Part shown: piece by piece, positions 32,262 through 40,695 of the stretch
Layout of the letters: each line of letters starts with the position of its first letter
How positions within the stretch are numbered: the first letter of the stretch is position 1
Source: Cylindrotheca closterium
Lineage: Eukaryota; Bacillariophyta; Bacillariophyceae; Bacillariales; Bacillariaceae
DNA: 64,000 nt
Reading direction: 5' to 3'
Assembly: GCA_933822405.4 (NCBI GenBank)
Contig: CAKOGP040000002.1
Location: 250,599-314,598 of the forward strand
The notes under the pieces: generated by a model
Database searches by the model: none
What the model saw: the letters and a program-made list of their open reading frames with translations, nothing else
What the model was told of the DNA's origin: nothing
Position numbers and translations under genes: made by a program

Positions 32262-32832
32262 TGTTCTCTTTGGTTGTTGTGTACGACTATCTGCTGTTGT
32301 TGTTGTTGAATCACCTCTTCAGAGTTCCATGGGGGACGACTGAAGATATGGCCTGAAAATGTCAGTGCCGAAATTGTACCGGAACATCCTGCGAGATTCA
32401 AGATTCGGTGTTCGTTCGTTCGCGACTTTCAATCCGGACGGACTGACTCCTCCGACCAGTAGACTATAATAGCCTAAGAAGACAGAAGTAGTCCTAAAGT
32501 GGCACTTCGTAGTGAGGTGGCAGGACCAACGTCTCAACGTTCCTCAAATCCATCCCCATCACATACCCATCCCCATCACATACAAGAGATCGGTTTCAGG
32601 AGACCAATCAATCGACCAACTATACACCAACTACCAACCGTTACATTCTTTCCTTCCATTCTGGTTCTATTGGAGGGATCTACCTTATATGAAAGCAGAG
32701 CTATACTGAAAAAAGGCATTGCAACAATATCCGAATACTAGTTCAATCGACCCTACAATTTGAAAGCAGCTTTTAAGCTTCGGGTTCGCAAGAGTTTCTA
32801 AAAAATAATGCCCAGCAGCATTATTATCAGCA
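32262..32832. promoter_or_regulatory. Divergent spacer, CDPK / plastid-targeted unknown
   Basis: No gene seen in 571 bases. There is a short direct repeat, CATCACATACCCATCCC and CATCACATAC, at about 32557-32583. Confidence 0.35.
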
Positions 32833-33894
32833 ATGATGAAAGGAGTGTGGAATGTGTTAATAATTGTTCTCTTATTGTCCAAGCAAACGCCGGGCTTTGA
32901 TTCACAACCAAGGGGGCGGCTTGGTTTTCTCCCAGGAAATTCGTTTGCCTTGTTCGAGAAGCCCGGCAGAAGAGAAAGGAAGATCCAAGAGAAACGTGAA
33001 GAGTATCAACTTCGAAAAAGGTTATGGTTAGAACGTTATGGGACAGTTGAAGCGCTACAGCAGACATTTGGGGTGGCACCGCCGTTCGGTGACTTGTCCC
33101 CAGAGCAGACCCGACGACTTTATCATACGCTTCTGCCTCGTTCTTTGCTTGGATTGTATGAGATGGGAGTGATGAAACCTGAGGAACTGGCTCCACTGGC
33201 GTACAATGCGAGAATAGCTGCAAAAGAGTATGCACGGTCAAGATGTGTTTGGACCGCACGGCTCATGACAACAGCCTTTGACATTTACAGAGGTCGCCTA
33301 GGCAAGTCATCCTCCATGTCTTGGGAAGAGTTGTACAAGAAGTATGAAGCTCAGATCGTCGAAGAAGAGTGCAATAGTGAATTGAATGGTAATCAATCTG
33401 ACGACGAAGACTTGACCATGAGAATATACCTTCGTATTTTGGAGAAAAGCTGCTCAACAAACCAAGCATTTGATTCCATGTTTCTAAATGAAGAAGAGGA
33501 CGATGAAGATAGTGGCTATCTTGACTCTGTTGCCACAAAGCTAGAAGATGATGTCCGCTATATCTTATTACCTCCCAACGAACGAGCTAAAGCAAAGAAA
33601 GTGAAGCGCCAGATGGAAAAGGCCGAAGAGAAAATGGCAGAGAAAAAAACAAAGATTGAAAAGAAAGAACTTAGTAGGCAAAAGGCTGTGCGAAAGCGAC
33701 TTCGACAAAAACGACGACTTAAGGCTGCAGAAGACAGCGATCACGAGATTCAACACGACAAGGCTACCACAGTAAAGAGCACGAAGAAGACTGTTGAGGA
33801 TTCGAACAGCATGCCTTCGCAGCGTTGGACCATTCTGAGGATTCTTGCAGGAACACGTCGTAAGGATAAAAAGATCAGCAAAGAGAAAATTTAA
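32833..33894 (+). CDS. Plastid-targeted protein of unknown function
   Basis: The product has 353 residues. The N-terminus (MMKGVWNVLIIVLLLSKQTPGF) is a signal peptide ending before a Phe, and the next stretch is basic and hydroxylated, as in diatom plastid presequences. Then come a charged helix, LWLERYGTVEALQQTFG, LSPEQTRRLYHTLLPRSLLG and ARIAAKEYARSRCVW. The middle (about 185-235) is acidic, and residues 250-305 form a strongly basic coiled coil (KAKKVKRQMEKAEEKMAEKK). I do not recognise the family. The first part looks conserved in composition; the acidic and basic tails look fast-evolving. The next gene starts 600 bases downstream on the same strand. Confidence 0.75.
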   Translation: MMKGVWNVLIIVLLLSKQTPGFDSQPRGRLGFLPGNSFALFEKPGRRERKIQEKREEYQLRKRLWLERYGTVEALQQTFGVAPPFGDLSPEQTRRLYHTLLPRSLLGLYEMGVMKPEELAPLAYNARIAAKEYARSRCVWTARLMTTAFDIYRGRLGKSSSMSWEELYKKYEAQIVEEECNSELNGNQSDDEDLTMRIYLRILEKSCSTNQAFDSMFLNEEEDDEDSGYLDSVATKLEDDVRYILLPPNERAKAKKVKRQMEKAEEKMAEKKTKIEKKELSRQKAVRKRLRQKRRLKAAEDSDHEIQHDKATTVKSTKKTVEDSNSMPSQRWTILRILAGTRRKDKKISKEKI

Positions 33895-34497
33895 GTGGCA
33901 GAGATAGACTACCTGCCTGTTGCTAGCAATGTAGTAATAAAAATAATAATGAATCCATGAGGATGTAACAAGACATTTTGTACACCAATGTAGACGTGGT
34001 AGCCGCCACGTTGAAGGAACCGGAGTGCGATTTTTACTGCTTTACTTCAATCTTGACAAAGCACTTACCTTATGTATTCTATCACAGTTCTTCAGTATCG
34101 CTAGTATCATCTCGCCTAGGTCATTTTGGCGAAAGGTATGAGGACTCGGATGCTCCGAGTTGCAATAGCTTCCGAGTCCAAGAGGTCGAATATATTTGTA
34201 CACAACATACGGTACTAGCGCTACAGATAGGTGAATTGGACTATTCGTTTGTCTTATAAAGTGGGTGTTTCGTGATCCCGAACGACTCAGATTGTCTGTT
34301 TTAAAATTTGTCTTCACCGACATTTATTGAGGCGCTGTTGTACCATTAAATGTCAATTCTAAACCAAGACGTGTCTTACTTAGGGAAGCTATCGCCGACA
34401 ACTTTTCGCACGACATTTTGAAGTATTTTTTCCCATCACAAAGCACACCGAAAAACGACTAATCACAAAGCAACAACGACTCATGTACTGATTGGTC
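33895..34497. other. Intergenic, no gene seen
   Basis: The 603 bases hold only short frames. They lack the upstream block shared by the four DUF6824-type genes downstream. Confidence 0.4.
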
Positions 34498-35409
34498 ATG
34501 GTAGCACCGAAAAACTCTACAGCGAAAAGCGACTTTCAAGAGCACCATCTCCCAAAGGAAAAGAAAAAAATTCCAAAGCACATGAGCAATACCTTCTTGC
34601 CTGCCATCTCAGAAGAACCATCGAAAAGCTTCATGGACGAGGATGTTTTTGATGAAAACGAGTTTTTGGAAACCGAAAACGAAAACGAAGGACTTGTGAC
34701 TCCAACAAAGACCAAGCCTGATGAAGCTCTGAGTACTCCCCAAGCTCCCAAGAAAAAACCAGCGATGAAAAAAAGCATTGCAAATGCCCAAAATGCCAGC
34801 AACTCTGTTGATCCTGTACAAGTTGGACTTCCGAGCAAGTTCGATGTCCTCTGTGGTCAGTCCCGCATATGCGCCAATCACACTGGAAATTGTAGATTTC
34901 AAGTCGTCTTGGACATTTATGCATCGAGGTACGAAGCTGCCAAAAGTAAACAAGAGAAAATGATGCTTACCAAAGAAATAGTGGGTTGTATAGCTACATC
35001 CGGAGGTAGGTTTCTGAAGTACAAGGATGGATTGTGGAATGAGATTTCCAGCGTAACAGCTCGAGACAAAGTCAGTCATGCACTGCGTACCAAAGTGCAA
35101 ACACGGAAGAAACAGCAAACTGCGAAACCTTCATCGAGTGCTAAGAAGAAAGGTTCCACTCGGAAAGGAAGGCACTGCCGTAGACGCTCGGCACCAGCAT
35201 CATCAGCCCACACTAATGATCTATCTGAAGTTAGAGCCGTATCATTCGATGGCAGTGATGGCAGTAGTACATCATCAAATGCCATCATGGACGACCTTCT
35301 GCGTGCGCAGAGGGAAATTTTTGAGCAACTGACAAAAGGTGACAAGCAAACAAATACCCCAAGAAAAACAAACCAACATCCTTTGAAACGGACTGAAACT
35401 TGGTCGTAG
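34498..35409 (+). CDS. DUF6824-type protein, divergent first member of the cluster
   Basis: This has 303 residues from ATG 34498. The conserved domain spans about 112-205: FDVLCGQSRICANHTGN, LDIYASRYEAAKSKQEKM, LTKEIVGCI, GGRFLKYKDGLWNEI and DKVSHALRTKVQ. This matches the diatom-rich domain I know as DUF6824 (LCG, then N-H-x-G-N, then GGRFL). Before it is an acidic region, after it a basic Ser/Lys/Arg tail (KKKGSTRKGRHCRRR) that could be a nuclear signal, then SFDGSDGS and a closing helix. A nuclear, perhaps DNA-linked role is often assumed but not shown. It has diverged further than the four genes downstream. Confidence 0.85.
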   Translation: MVAPKNSTAKSDFQEHHLPKEKKKIPKHMSNTFLPAISEEPSKSFMDEDVFDENEFLETENENEGLVTPTKTKPDEALSTPQAPKKKPAMKKSIANAQNASNSVDPVQVGLPSKFDVLCGQSRICANHTGNCRFQVVLDIYASRYEAAKSKQEKMMLTKEIVGCIATSGGRFLKYKDGLWNEISSVTARDKVSHALRTKVQTRKKQQTAKPSSSAKKKGSTRKGRHCRRRSAPASSAHTNDLSEVRAVSFDGSDGSSTSSNAIMDDLLRAQREIFEQLTKGDKQTNTPRKTNQHPLKRTETWS

Positions 35410-36030
35410 ATGTCTGAAAGCTACTTGGTGGTGGGATATGCGTATATTATATGTGTAACACTGAATGATAGAGCGATTTGAAGAGTAGTAGTATTTCAAG
35501 AGAGGAGGGATGTAATGTAGCTGTCGTATAGAAATTGTCAAAGTAGCTAGACGAAATGGAATGGCCTTGTTCTTGCACCAGGGGCACCAGAATTATTTGT
35601 GACTCATGCATGTACAGAGTAGTGGAAACTGAAGTAGCGAAAGATAGCCACATGATAAGCTAGGTAGAATGAGGAAGCCTGCGAGATAGGAATATATTAC
35701 CACTCATCTAGTCCTACATCTCCTGCTCCGCACCACTACATACTGTGACGATCTCGATTGATGATCGATTTTCAGATGTTCTCATATGATTACTTCGAGT
35801 GCTCAGCTTTCGGAAGTGATTTCAGAGTTTTCGCCGAATCGTTAAATGTAAAGCAACACGAGTCGAGCTCTACTTATCAAATGACTCCGGATCAGCTAAT
35901 TTAGCCAACGATTTAGGCCAGCTTGAATCCCACGGGGCAGTCGGATAAGTCATAATCGCCAGACGTGCAATAGAAATGTCCAATTCCGGGATTGTGCTTC
36001 TGTAGTGCCTTTTTTGTGATCTCCAACCTG
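35410..36030. other. Spacer with conserved upstream block at its 3' end
   Basis: No gene seen. The last part (35895-35978) carries the block shared with the three tandem copies downstream. Confidence 0.4.
35895..35978 (+). promoter_or_regulatory. Conserved upstream block, copy 1 of 4
   Basis: The block contains TTGAATCCCACGGGGCAGTC followed by GATAAGTCA and CCAGACGTG. Its core is far better kept between genes than the surrounding spacer, so promoter or leader function is inferred. It ends in an ATG that is out of frame with the protein of this gene. Confidence 0.55.
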
Positions 36031-36867
36031 ATGTCACAAAACCAAAAGACTCCAATCCGACAAAACATGATTCCTCAAATGCTTTTCAACGATAACGACT
36101 TTCAAGATGATTTCCTCCTCCATACACTAGATCCTAAGGATGACCTCAATAATAGCAACGGTGCGCTCACCGCCATCTCTGACGAATCTTTGCCCGATCT
36201 TATGGACGACAGCAATTTCGAAGGAAGCGAATTCTTGCAGTCTGACAATGTTGGATTCGTCACACCCAACCACAGCTTTTCCGAAATTACTCCAGAGAAA
36301 GAAATCGTCATGCCAATTGTTGTTGTTTCCCAAAAGATCAAGACTGTCCGCACACAATCTGAAAAGCCAACTCCATTTGACGTCCTCTGCGGACAATCCC
36401 GAACATGTGCCAACCACAGTGGAAACAAGAGATTCCAAGCTACATTGGACATGTACGCTTCAAAATATGACGCTGCCAAGAGCAAGCAAGAAAAGATGAC
36501 TTTGACCAAAGAAATTGTTGGACGCATTGCTGACAATGGTGGAAGATTCCTCAAGTTCAAGAGCAACAATTGGGTCGAAATTGCCAACGTTACAGCCCGT
36601 GACAAGGTCAGCCATGCTCTTCGCACCAAGGTCCAATCTTGGAAGCGTCAACAAGCAAGCTCTTCGTCAAAGAAGGCCCCCTCCATTCGCAAGCGTCGTC
36701 ACAGTCGCCGCGCGTCCTCTGCAGCCCCCAGCTTGACCGAATGCAAGGCAGTCTCCTTTGATGGAAGCACTGCCTCTTCAACTTCGGTAATGGATGAACT
36801 CCTCCGAACTCAAAGAGAGATTTTCGAAAAGCTCACTCAATCGAATGAAATGCATCCATTGAAGTAA
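36031..36867 (+). CDS. DUF6824-type protein, second member
   Basis: ATG 36031 gives 278 residues (MSQNQKTPIRQN). The frame runs further back without an ATG. The N-terminal part has MIPQMLFNDNDFQDDFLLH, shared with the next three genes, then an acidic stretch. The domain runs from about 117 (FDVLCGQSRTCANHSGNKRF) through GGRFLKFKSNNWVEI to DKVSHALRTKVQSWKRQQ. A basic segment (KKAPSIRKRRHSRR) may be a nuclear signal. SFDGSTAS and the helix MDELLRTQREIFEKLTQ close the protein. It is the likely parent type of the tandem copies, with a longer linker before the domain (about 40 residues deleted in the copies). Confidence 0.88.
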   Translation: MSQNQKTPIRQNMIPQMLFNDNDFQDDFLLHTLDPKDDLNNSNGALTAISDESLPDLMDDSNFEGSEFLQSDNVGFVTPNHSFSEITPEKEIVMPIVVVSQKIKTVRTQSEKPTPFDVLCGQSRTCANHSGNKRFQATLDMYASKYDAAKSKQEKMTLTKEIVGRIADNGGRFLKFKSNNWVEIANVTARDKVSHALRTKVQSWKRQQASSSSKKAPSIRKRRHSRRASSAAPSLTECKAVSFDGSTASSTSVMDELLRTQREIFEKLTQSNEMHPLK

Positions 36868-37286
36868 AATTCACAGAATGCAAGCGAATTGTACTGTATG
36901 TTTTTGAGTGGGGACAAGGGAAATTTATTTGTTGTAGAAACTGGAGTAATAGACCTTCTTGAACATAATCAAGGAGATAGATGTAATTAATGATAGACCA
37001 AAATATGAAACAAAAAACCTGATTCTTTTATGATGCCCAATTCAAAACTTCACTCCTTATCACCCCTACAATAATGGTGGCGAAGTTGATCTGATTCTGC
37101 TACAGTATTGTGTCTATCGGTTTCTTGCAAAGGGGGGTCTCGTAAGCCTCCTAAAACTAAGCTGTCCTCTCCCTCCCCTCTTCATGTCTCAAGTAAATGA
37201 ACGCGAGCTAAATTAGCCAACGAGTAGGGCAACTTGAATCCCACGGGGCAGTCCGATAAGTCAATTTTGCCAGACGTGTACGAGAA
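36868..37286. other. Spacer before the tandem copies
   Basis: No gene seen. The 1211-bp repeat begins near 37162, and the conserved upstream block occupies 37207-37289. Confidence 0.45.
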
Positions 37287-37289
37287 ATG
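37207..37289 (+). promoter_or_regulatory. Conserved upstream block, copy 2 of 4
   Basis: This has the same core as at 35895-35978 (AATTAGCCAACGAGTAGGGC, then CCCACGGGGCAGTCCGATAA). It ends in the ATG at 37287, here in frame with the protein. Confidence 0.55.
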
Positions 37290-38069
37290 AAAAATCCGGG
37301 ATTGTGCTTCAGTAGTGCCTTTTTTGTGATCTCCAACTTGATGTCACAAAACCAAAATCCGACGACAAAGATCACAACACAAATTAAAGCAATGATTCCT
37401 CAAATGATTTTCAACGATAACGACTTTCAAGACGACTTCCTCCTTCATTCGCTCGTGGAAGACTTCAATAGCAGCGACGGTGCCCTGACCACCATCTCTG
37501 ACGAATCTTTGCCCGATCTTCTTATGGACGACAACAGGAGTTTCGAAGGCTTCTCTGAAGAACCAACTCCATATGATGTCCTTTGCGGGCAATCCCGAGC
37601 ATGTGCCAACCACAGCGGAAACAAGAGATTCCAAGCTACTTTGGACATGTATGCCTCTAAATATGACGCTGCCAAGAGCAAGCAAGAAAAGATGACGTTG
37701 ACCAAGGAAATTGTTGGATGCATTGCTGCCAATGGTGGAAGATTCCTCAAGTTCAAGAACAACAAGTGGGTCGAAATTGCCAACGTTACAGCCCGTGACA
37801 AGGTCAGCCATGCTCTTCGTACCAAGGTCCAATCTTGGAAGCGTCAGCAAGGAAGCTCCTCGTCAAAGAAGGCCCCCTCCATTCGCAAGCGTCGCCACAT
37901 CCGACGAAGCACACCATCTGCATCCACCCCCAGCTTGACCGAATGCAAAGCAGTCTCGTTTGATGGAAGCACCTCCTCTGCGGCTTCTGTAATGGATGAA
38001 CTTCTCCGAACTCAACGAGATATTTTCGAAAAGCTGACTCAAGCGGATGAAATGCATCCACTGAAGTAA
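37287..38069 (+). CDS. DUF6824-type protein, tandem copy A
   Basis: ATG 37287 gives 260 residues. The Met at 37341 (MSQNQNPTTK) aligns with the start of the gene at 36.0 kb and would give 242; the first ATG is used because nothing excludes it, but the extra 18 residues are not shared with that gene. The layout is MIPQMIFNDNDFQDDFLLH, a short acidic linker, the domain (YDVLCGQSRACANHSGNK to KVSHALRTKVQSWKRQQ), the basic KKAPSIRKRRHIRR, SFDGSTSS and a closing helix ending DEMHPLK. The protein is identical to copy B. The function is unknown; a nuclear location is inferred from the basic segment. Confidence 0.87.
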   Translation: MKNPGLCFSSAFFVISNLMSQNQNPTTKITTQIKAMIPQMIFNDNDFQDDFLLHSLVEDFNSSDGALTTISDESLPDLLMDDNRSFEGFSEEPTPYDVLCGQSRACANHSGNKRFQATLDMYASKYDAAKSKQEKMTLTKEIVGCIAANGGRFLKFKNNKWVEIANVTARDKVSHALRTKVQSWKRQQGSSSSKKAPSIRKRRHIRRSTPSASTPSLTECKAVSFDGSTSSAASVMDELLRTQRDIFEKLTQADEMHPLK

Positions 38070-38497
38070 AATTCACAGAATGCACGCACATTGTGCTGTA
38101 TGTTTTTTAATAGGGGCAGAAATCGGAGTGATAGAACTCCTTGAACATAATCAAGGAGATAGATGTAATTTTAATGATAGACCAAAATATGAAACAAAAA
38201 ACCTGATTCTTTTATGATGCCCAATTCAAAACTTCACTCTTCATCACCCATATATTGGTGGCGAAGTTGATCTCGTACTGTACTCGACTATTTCTCCTGT
38301 TCCTGCATTTTTACGTGTCTATCAGTTTCTTTCAAAAAGGGGATTGCTTACAAGATGACCCCTTACACTAAGTTTTCCTCTCCCTCCCCTCTTCATGCCT
38401 CAAGTGAATGAACGCGAGCTAAATTAGCCAACGAGTAGGGCAACTTGAATCCCACGGGGCAGTCCGATAAGTCAATTTTGCCAGACGTGTACGAGAA
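38070..38497. other. Spacer between tandem copies A and B
   Basis: This is near-identical to 39281-39708. It holds the 3' flank of copy A and, at its end, the conserved upstream block of copy B (38418-38500). Confidence 0.6.
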
Positions 38498-38500
38498 ATG
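38418..38500 (+). promoter_or_regulatory. Conserved upstream block, copy 3 of 4
   Basis: The block is identical to that of copy A and ends in the copy B start codon. Confidence 0.55.
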
Positions 38501-39280
38501 AAAAATCCGGGATTGTGCTTCAGTAGTGCCTTTTTTGTGATCTCCAACTTGATGTCACAAAACCAAAATCCGACGACAAAGATCACAACACAAATTAAAG
38601 CAATGATTCCTCAAATGATTTTCAACGATAACGACTTTCAAGACGACTTCCTCCTTCATTCGCTCGTGGAAGACTTCAATAGCAGCGACGGTGCCCTGAC
38701 CACCATCTCTGACGAATCTTTGCCCGATCTTCTTATGGACGACAACAGGAGTTTCGAAGGCTTCTCTGAAGAACCAACTCCATATGATGTCCTTTGCGGG
38801 CAATCCCGAGCATGTGCCAACCACAGCGGAAACAAGAGATTCCAAGCTACTTTGGACATGTATGCCTCTAAATATGACGCTGCCAAGAGCAAGCAAGAAA
38901 AGATGACGTTGACCAAGGAAATTGTTGGATGCATTGCTGCCAATGGTGGAAGATTCCTCAAGTTCAAGAACAACAAGTGGGTCGAAATTGCCAACGTTAC
39001 AGCCCGTGACAAGGTCAGCCATGCTCTTCGTACCAAGGTCCAATCTTGGAAGCGTCAGCAAGGAAGCTCCTCGTCAAAGAAGGCCCCCTCCATTCGCAAG
39101 CGTCGCCACATCCGACGAAGCACACCATCTGCATCCACCCCCAGCTTGACCGAATGCAAAGCAGTCTCGTTTGATGGAAGCACCTCCTCTGCGGCTTCTG
39201 TAATGGATGAACTTCTCCGAACTCAACGAGATATTTTCGAAAAGCTGACTCAAGCGGATGAAATGCATCCACTGAAGTAA
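38498..39280 (+). CDS. DUF6824-type protein, tandem copy B
   Basis: The 260 residues are identical to copy A at protein level. Start choice and domain order are as for copy A (alternative Met at 38552). Identity extends into the spacer on both sides, so the duplication is very recent or has been homogenised by gene conversion. Dosage, not new function, is the simplest effect to infer. A collapsed or expanded assembly in this place is a real risk, because three copies this similar are hard to resolve with short reads. Confidence 0.87.
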   Translation: MKNPGLCFSSAFFVISNLMSQNQNPTTKITTQIKAMIPQMIFNDNDFQDDFLLHSLVEDFNSSDGALTTISDESLPDLLMDDNRSFEGFSEEPTPYDVLCGQSRACANHSGNKRFQATLDMYASKYDAAKSKQEKMTLTKEIVGCIAANGGRFLKFKNNKWVEIANVTARDKVSHALRTKVQSWKRQQGSSSSKKAPSIRKRRHIRRSTPSASTPSLTECKAVSFDGSTSSAASVMDELLRTQRDIFEKLTQADEMHPLK

Positions 39281-39708
39281 AATTCACAGAATGCACGCAC
39301 ATTGTGCTGTATGTTTTTTAATAGGGGCAGAAATCGGAGTGATAGAACTCCTTGAACATAATCAAGGAGATAGATGTAATTTTAATGATAGACCAAAATA
39401 TGAAACAAAAAACCTGATTCTTTTATGATGCCCAATTCAAAACTTCACTCTTCATCACCCATATATTGGTGGCGAAGTTGATCTCGTACTGTACTCGACT
39501 ATTTCTCCTGTTCCTGCATTTTTACGTGTCTATCAGTTTCTTTCAAAAAGGGGATTGCTTACAAGATGACCCCTTACACTAAGTTTTCCTCTCCCTCCCC
39601 TCTTCATGCCTCAAGTAAATGAACGCGAGCTAAATTAGCCAACGAGTAGGGCAACTTGAATCCCACGGGGCAGTCCGATAAGTCAATTTTGCCAGACGTG
39701 TACGAGAA
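39281..39708. other. Spacer between tandem copies B and C
   Basis: This matches 38070-38497 almost base for base; one difference seen is CAAGTA here against CAAGTG before copy B. It includes the block at 39629-39711. Confidence 0.6.
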
Positions 39709-39711
39709 ATG
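39629..39711 (+). promoter_or_regulatory. Conserved upstream block, copy 4 of 4
   Basis: The block is identical to those of copies A and B and ends in the copy C start codon. Confidence 0.55.
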
Positions 39712-40491
39712 AAAAATCCGGGATTGTGCTTCAGTAGTGCCTTTTTTGTGATCTCCAACTTGATGTCACAAAACCAAAATCCGACGACAAAGATCACAAC
39801 ACAAATTAAAGCAATGATTCCTCAAATGATTTTCAACGATAACGACTTTCAAGACGACTTCCTCCTTCATTCGCTCGTGGAAGACTTCAATAGCAGCGAC
39901 GGTGCCCTGACCACCATCTCTGACGAATCTTTGCCCGATCTTCTTATGGACGACAACAGGAGTTTCGAAGGCTTCTCTGAAGAACCAACTCCATATGATG
40001 TCCTTTGCGGGCAATCCCGAGCATGTGCCAACCACAGCGGAAACAAGAGATTCCAAGCTACTTTGGACATGTATGCCTCTAAATATGACGCTGCCAAGAG
40101 CAAGCAAGAAAAGATGACGTTGACCAAGGAAATTGTTGGATGCATTGCTGCCAATGGTGGAAGATTCCTCAAGTTCAAGAACAACAAGTGGGTCGAAATT
40201 GCCAACGTTACAGCCCGTGACAAGGTCAGCCATGCTCTTCGTACCAAGGTCCAATCTTGGAAGCGTCAGCAAGGAAGCTCCTCGTCAAAGAAGGCCCCCT
40301 CCATTCGCAAGCGTCGCCACATCCGACGAAGCACACCATCTGCATCCACCCCCAGCTTGACCGAATGCAAAGCAGTCTCGTTTGATGGAAGCACCTCTTC
40401 TGCAGCTTCTGTAATGGATGAACTTCTCCGAACTCAACGAGATATTTTCGAAACGCTGACTCAAGCGGATGAAATGCATCCACTGAAGTAA
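39709..40491 (+). CDS. DUF6824-type protein, tandem copy C
   Basis: The 260 residues differ from copies A and B by one substitution that I can see, Lys to Thr in the closing helix (FETLTQ for FEKLTQ), plus silent changes nearby. The DUF6824-type domain and the basic segment are unchanged. After the stop codon the flank no longer follows copies A and B but resembles the flank of the gene at 36.0 kb (GGAAATTTATTTGTTGTA). That pattern fits unequal crossing-over between an older pair of genes. Confidence 0.87.
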   Translation: MKNPGLCFSSAFFVISNLMSQNQNPTTKITTQIKAMIPQMIFNDNDFQDDFLLHSLVEDFNSSDGALTTISDESLPDLLMDDNRSFEGFSEEPTPYDVLCGQSRACANHSGNKRFQATLDMYASKYDAAKSKQEKMTLTKEIVGCIAANGGRFLKFKNNKWVEIANVTARDKVSHALRTKVQSWKRQQGSSSSKKAPSIRKRRHIRRSTPSASTPSLTECKAVSFDGSTSSAASVMDELLRTQRDIFETLTQADEMHPLK

Positions 40492-40695
40492 ATTCGCAAA
40501 ATGTAATCAACTTTTGAGCGGGGCAAGGAAATTTATTTGTTGTAAAAATGGAGTGATAGAACGCAATCAATAAAATGATAGATCAAAATATGAAAAAACT
40601 ATATCTTTACACCATTATTGAGGCTTCTCATTGTTTATGAGCCATATAGCAGTGACAAGTTGATACCTACAGTATTCGCTTGATCCATTCTGTTT

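Larger units (their letters stand above)
37163..40490 (+). repeat. Tandem triplication with an exact 1211-bp period
   Basis: Units begin near 37163, 38374 and 39585. Each holds one DUF6824-type gene with its upstream block. Units 1 and 2 are almost identical through gene and spacer. Unit 3 is near-identical up to the end of its gene, with a few changes in the last 100 bases, and its 3' flank then follows that of the older gene at 36.0 kb. Confidence 0.95.

Noticed and set aside
37344..40272. 168-codon antisense frame repeated in the three tandem units
   Set aside because: Its repetition only reflects the near-identical DNA of the units. It covers the sense DUF6824 domain and looks like no known protein.
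37163..40490. Regular repeat spacing suggesting a CRISPR-like array
   Set aside because: The unit is 1211 bp and contains a full gene; spacers are the same DNA, and the window is eukaryotic.
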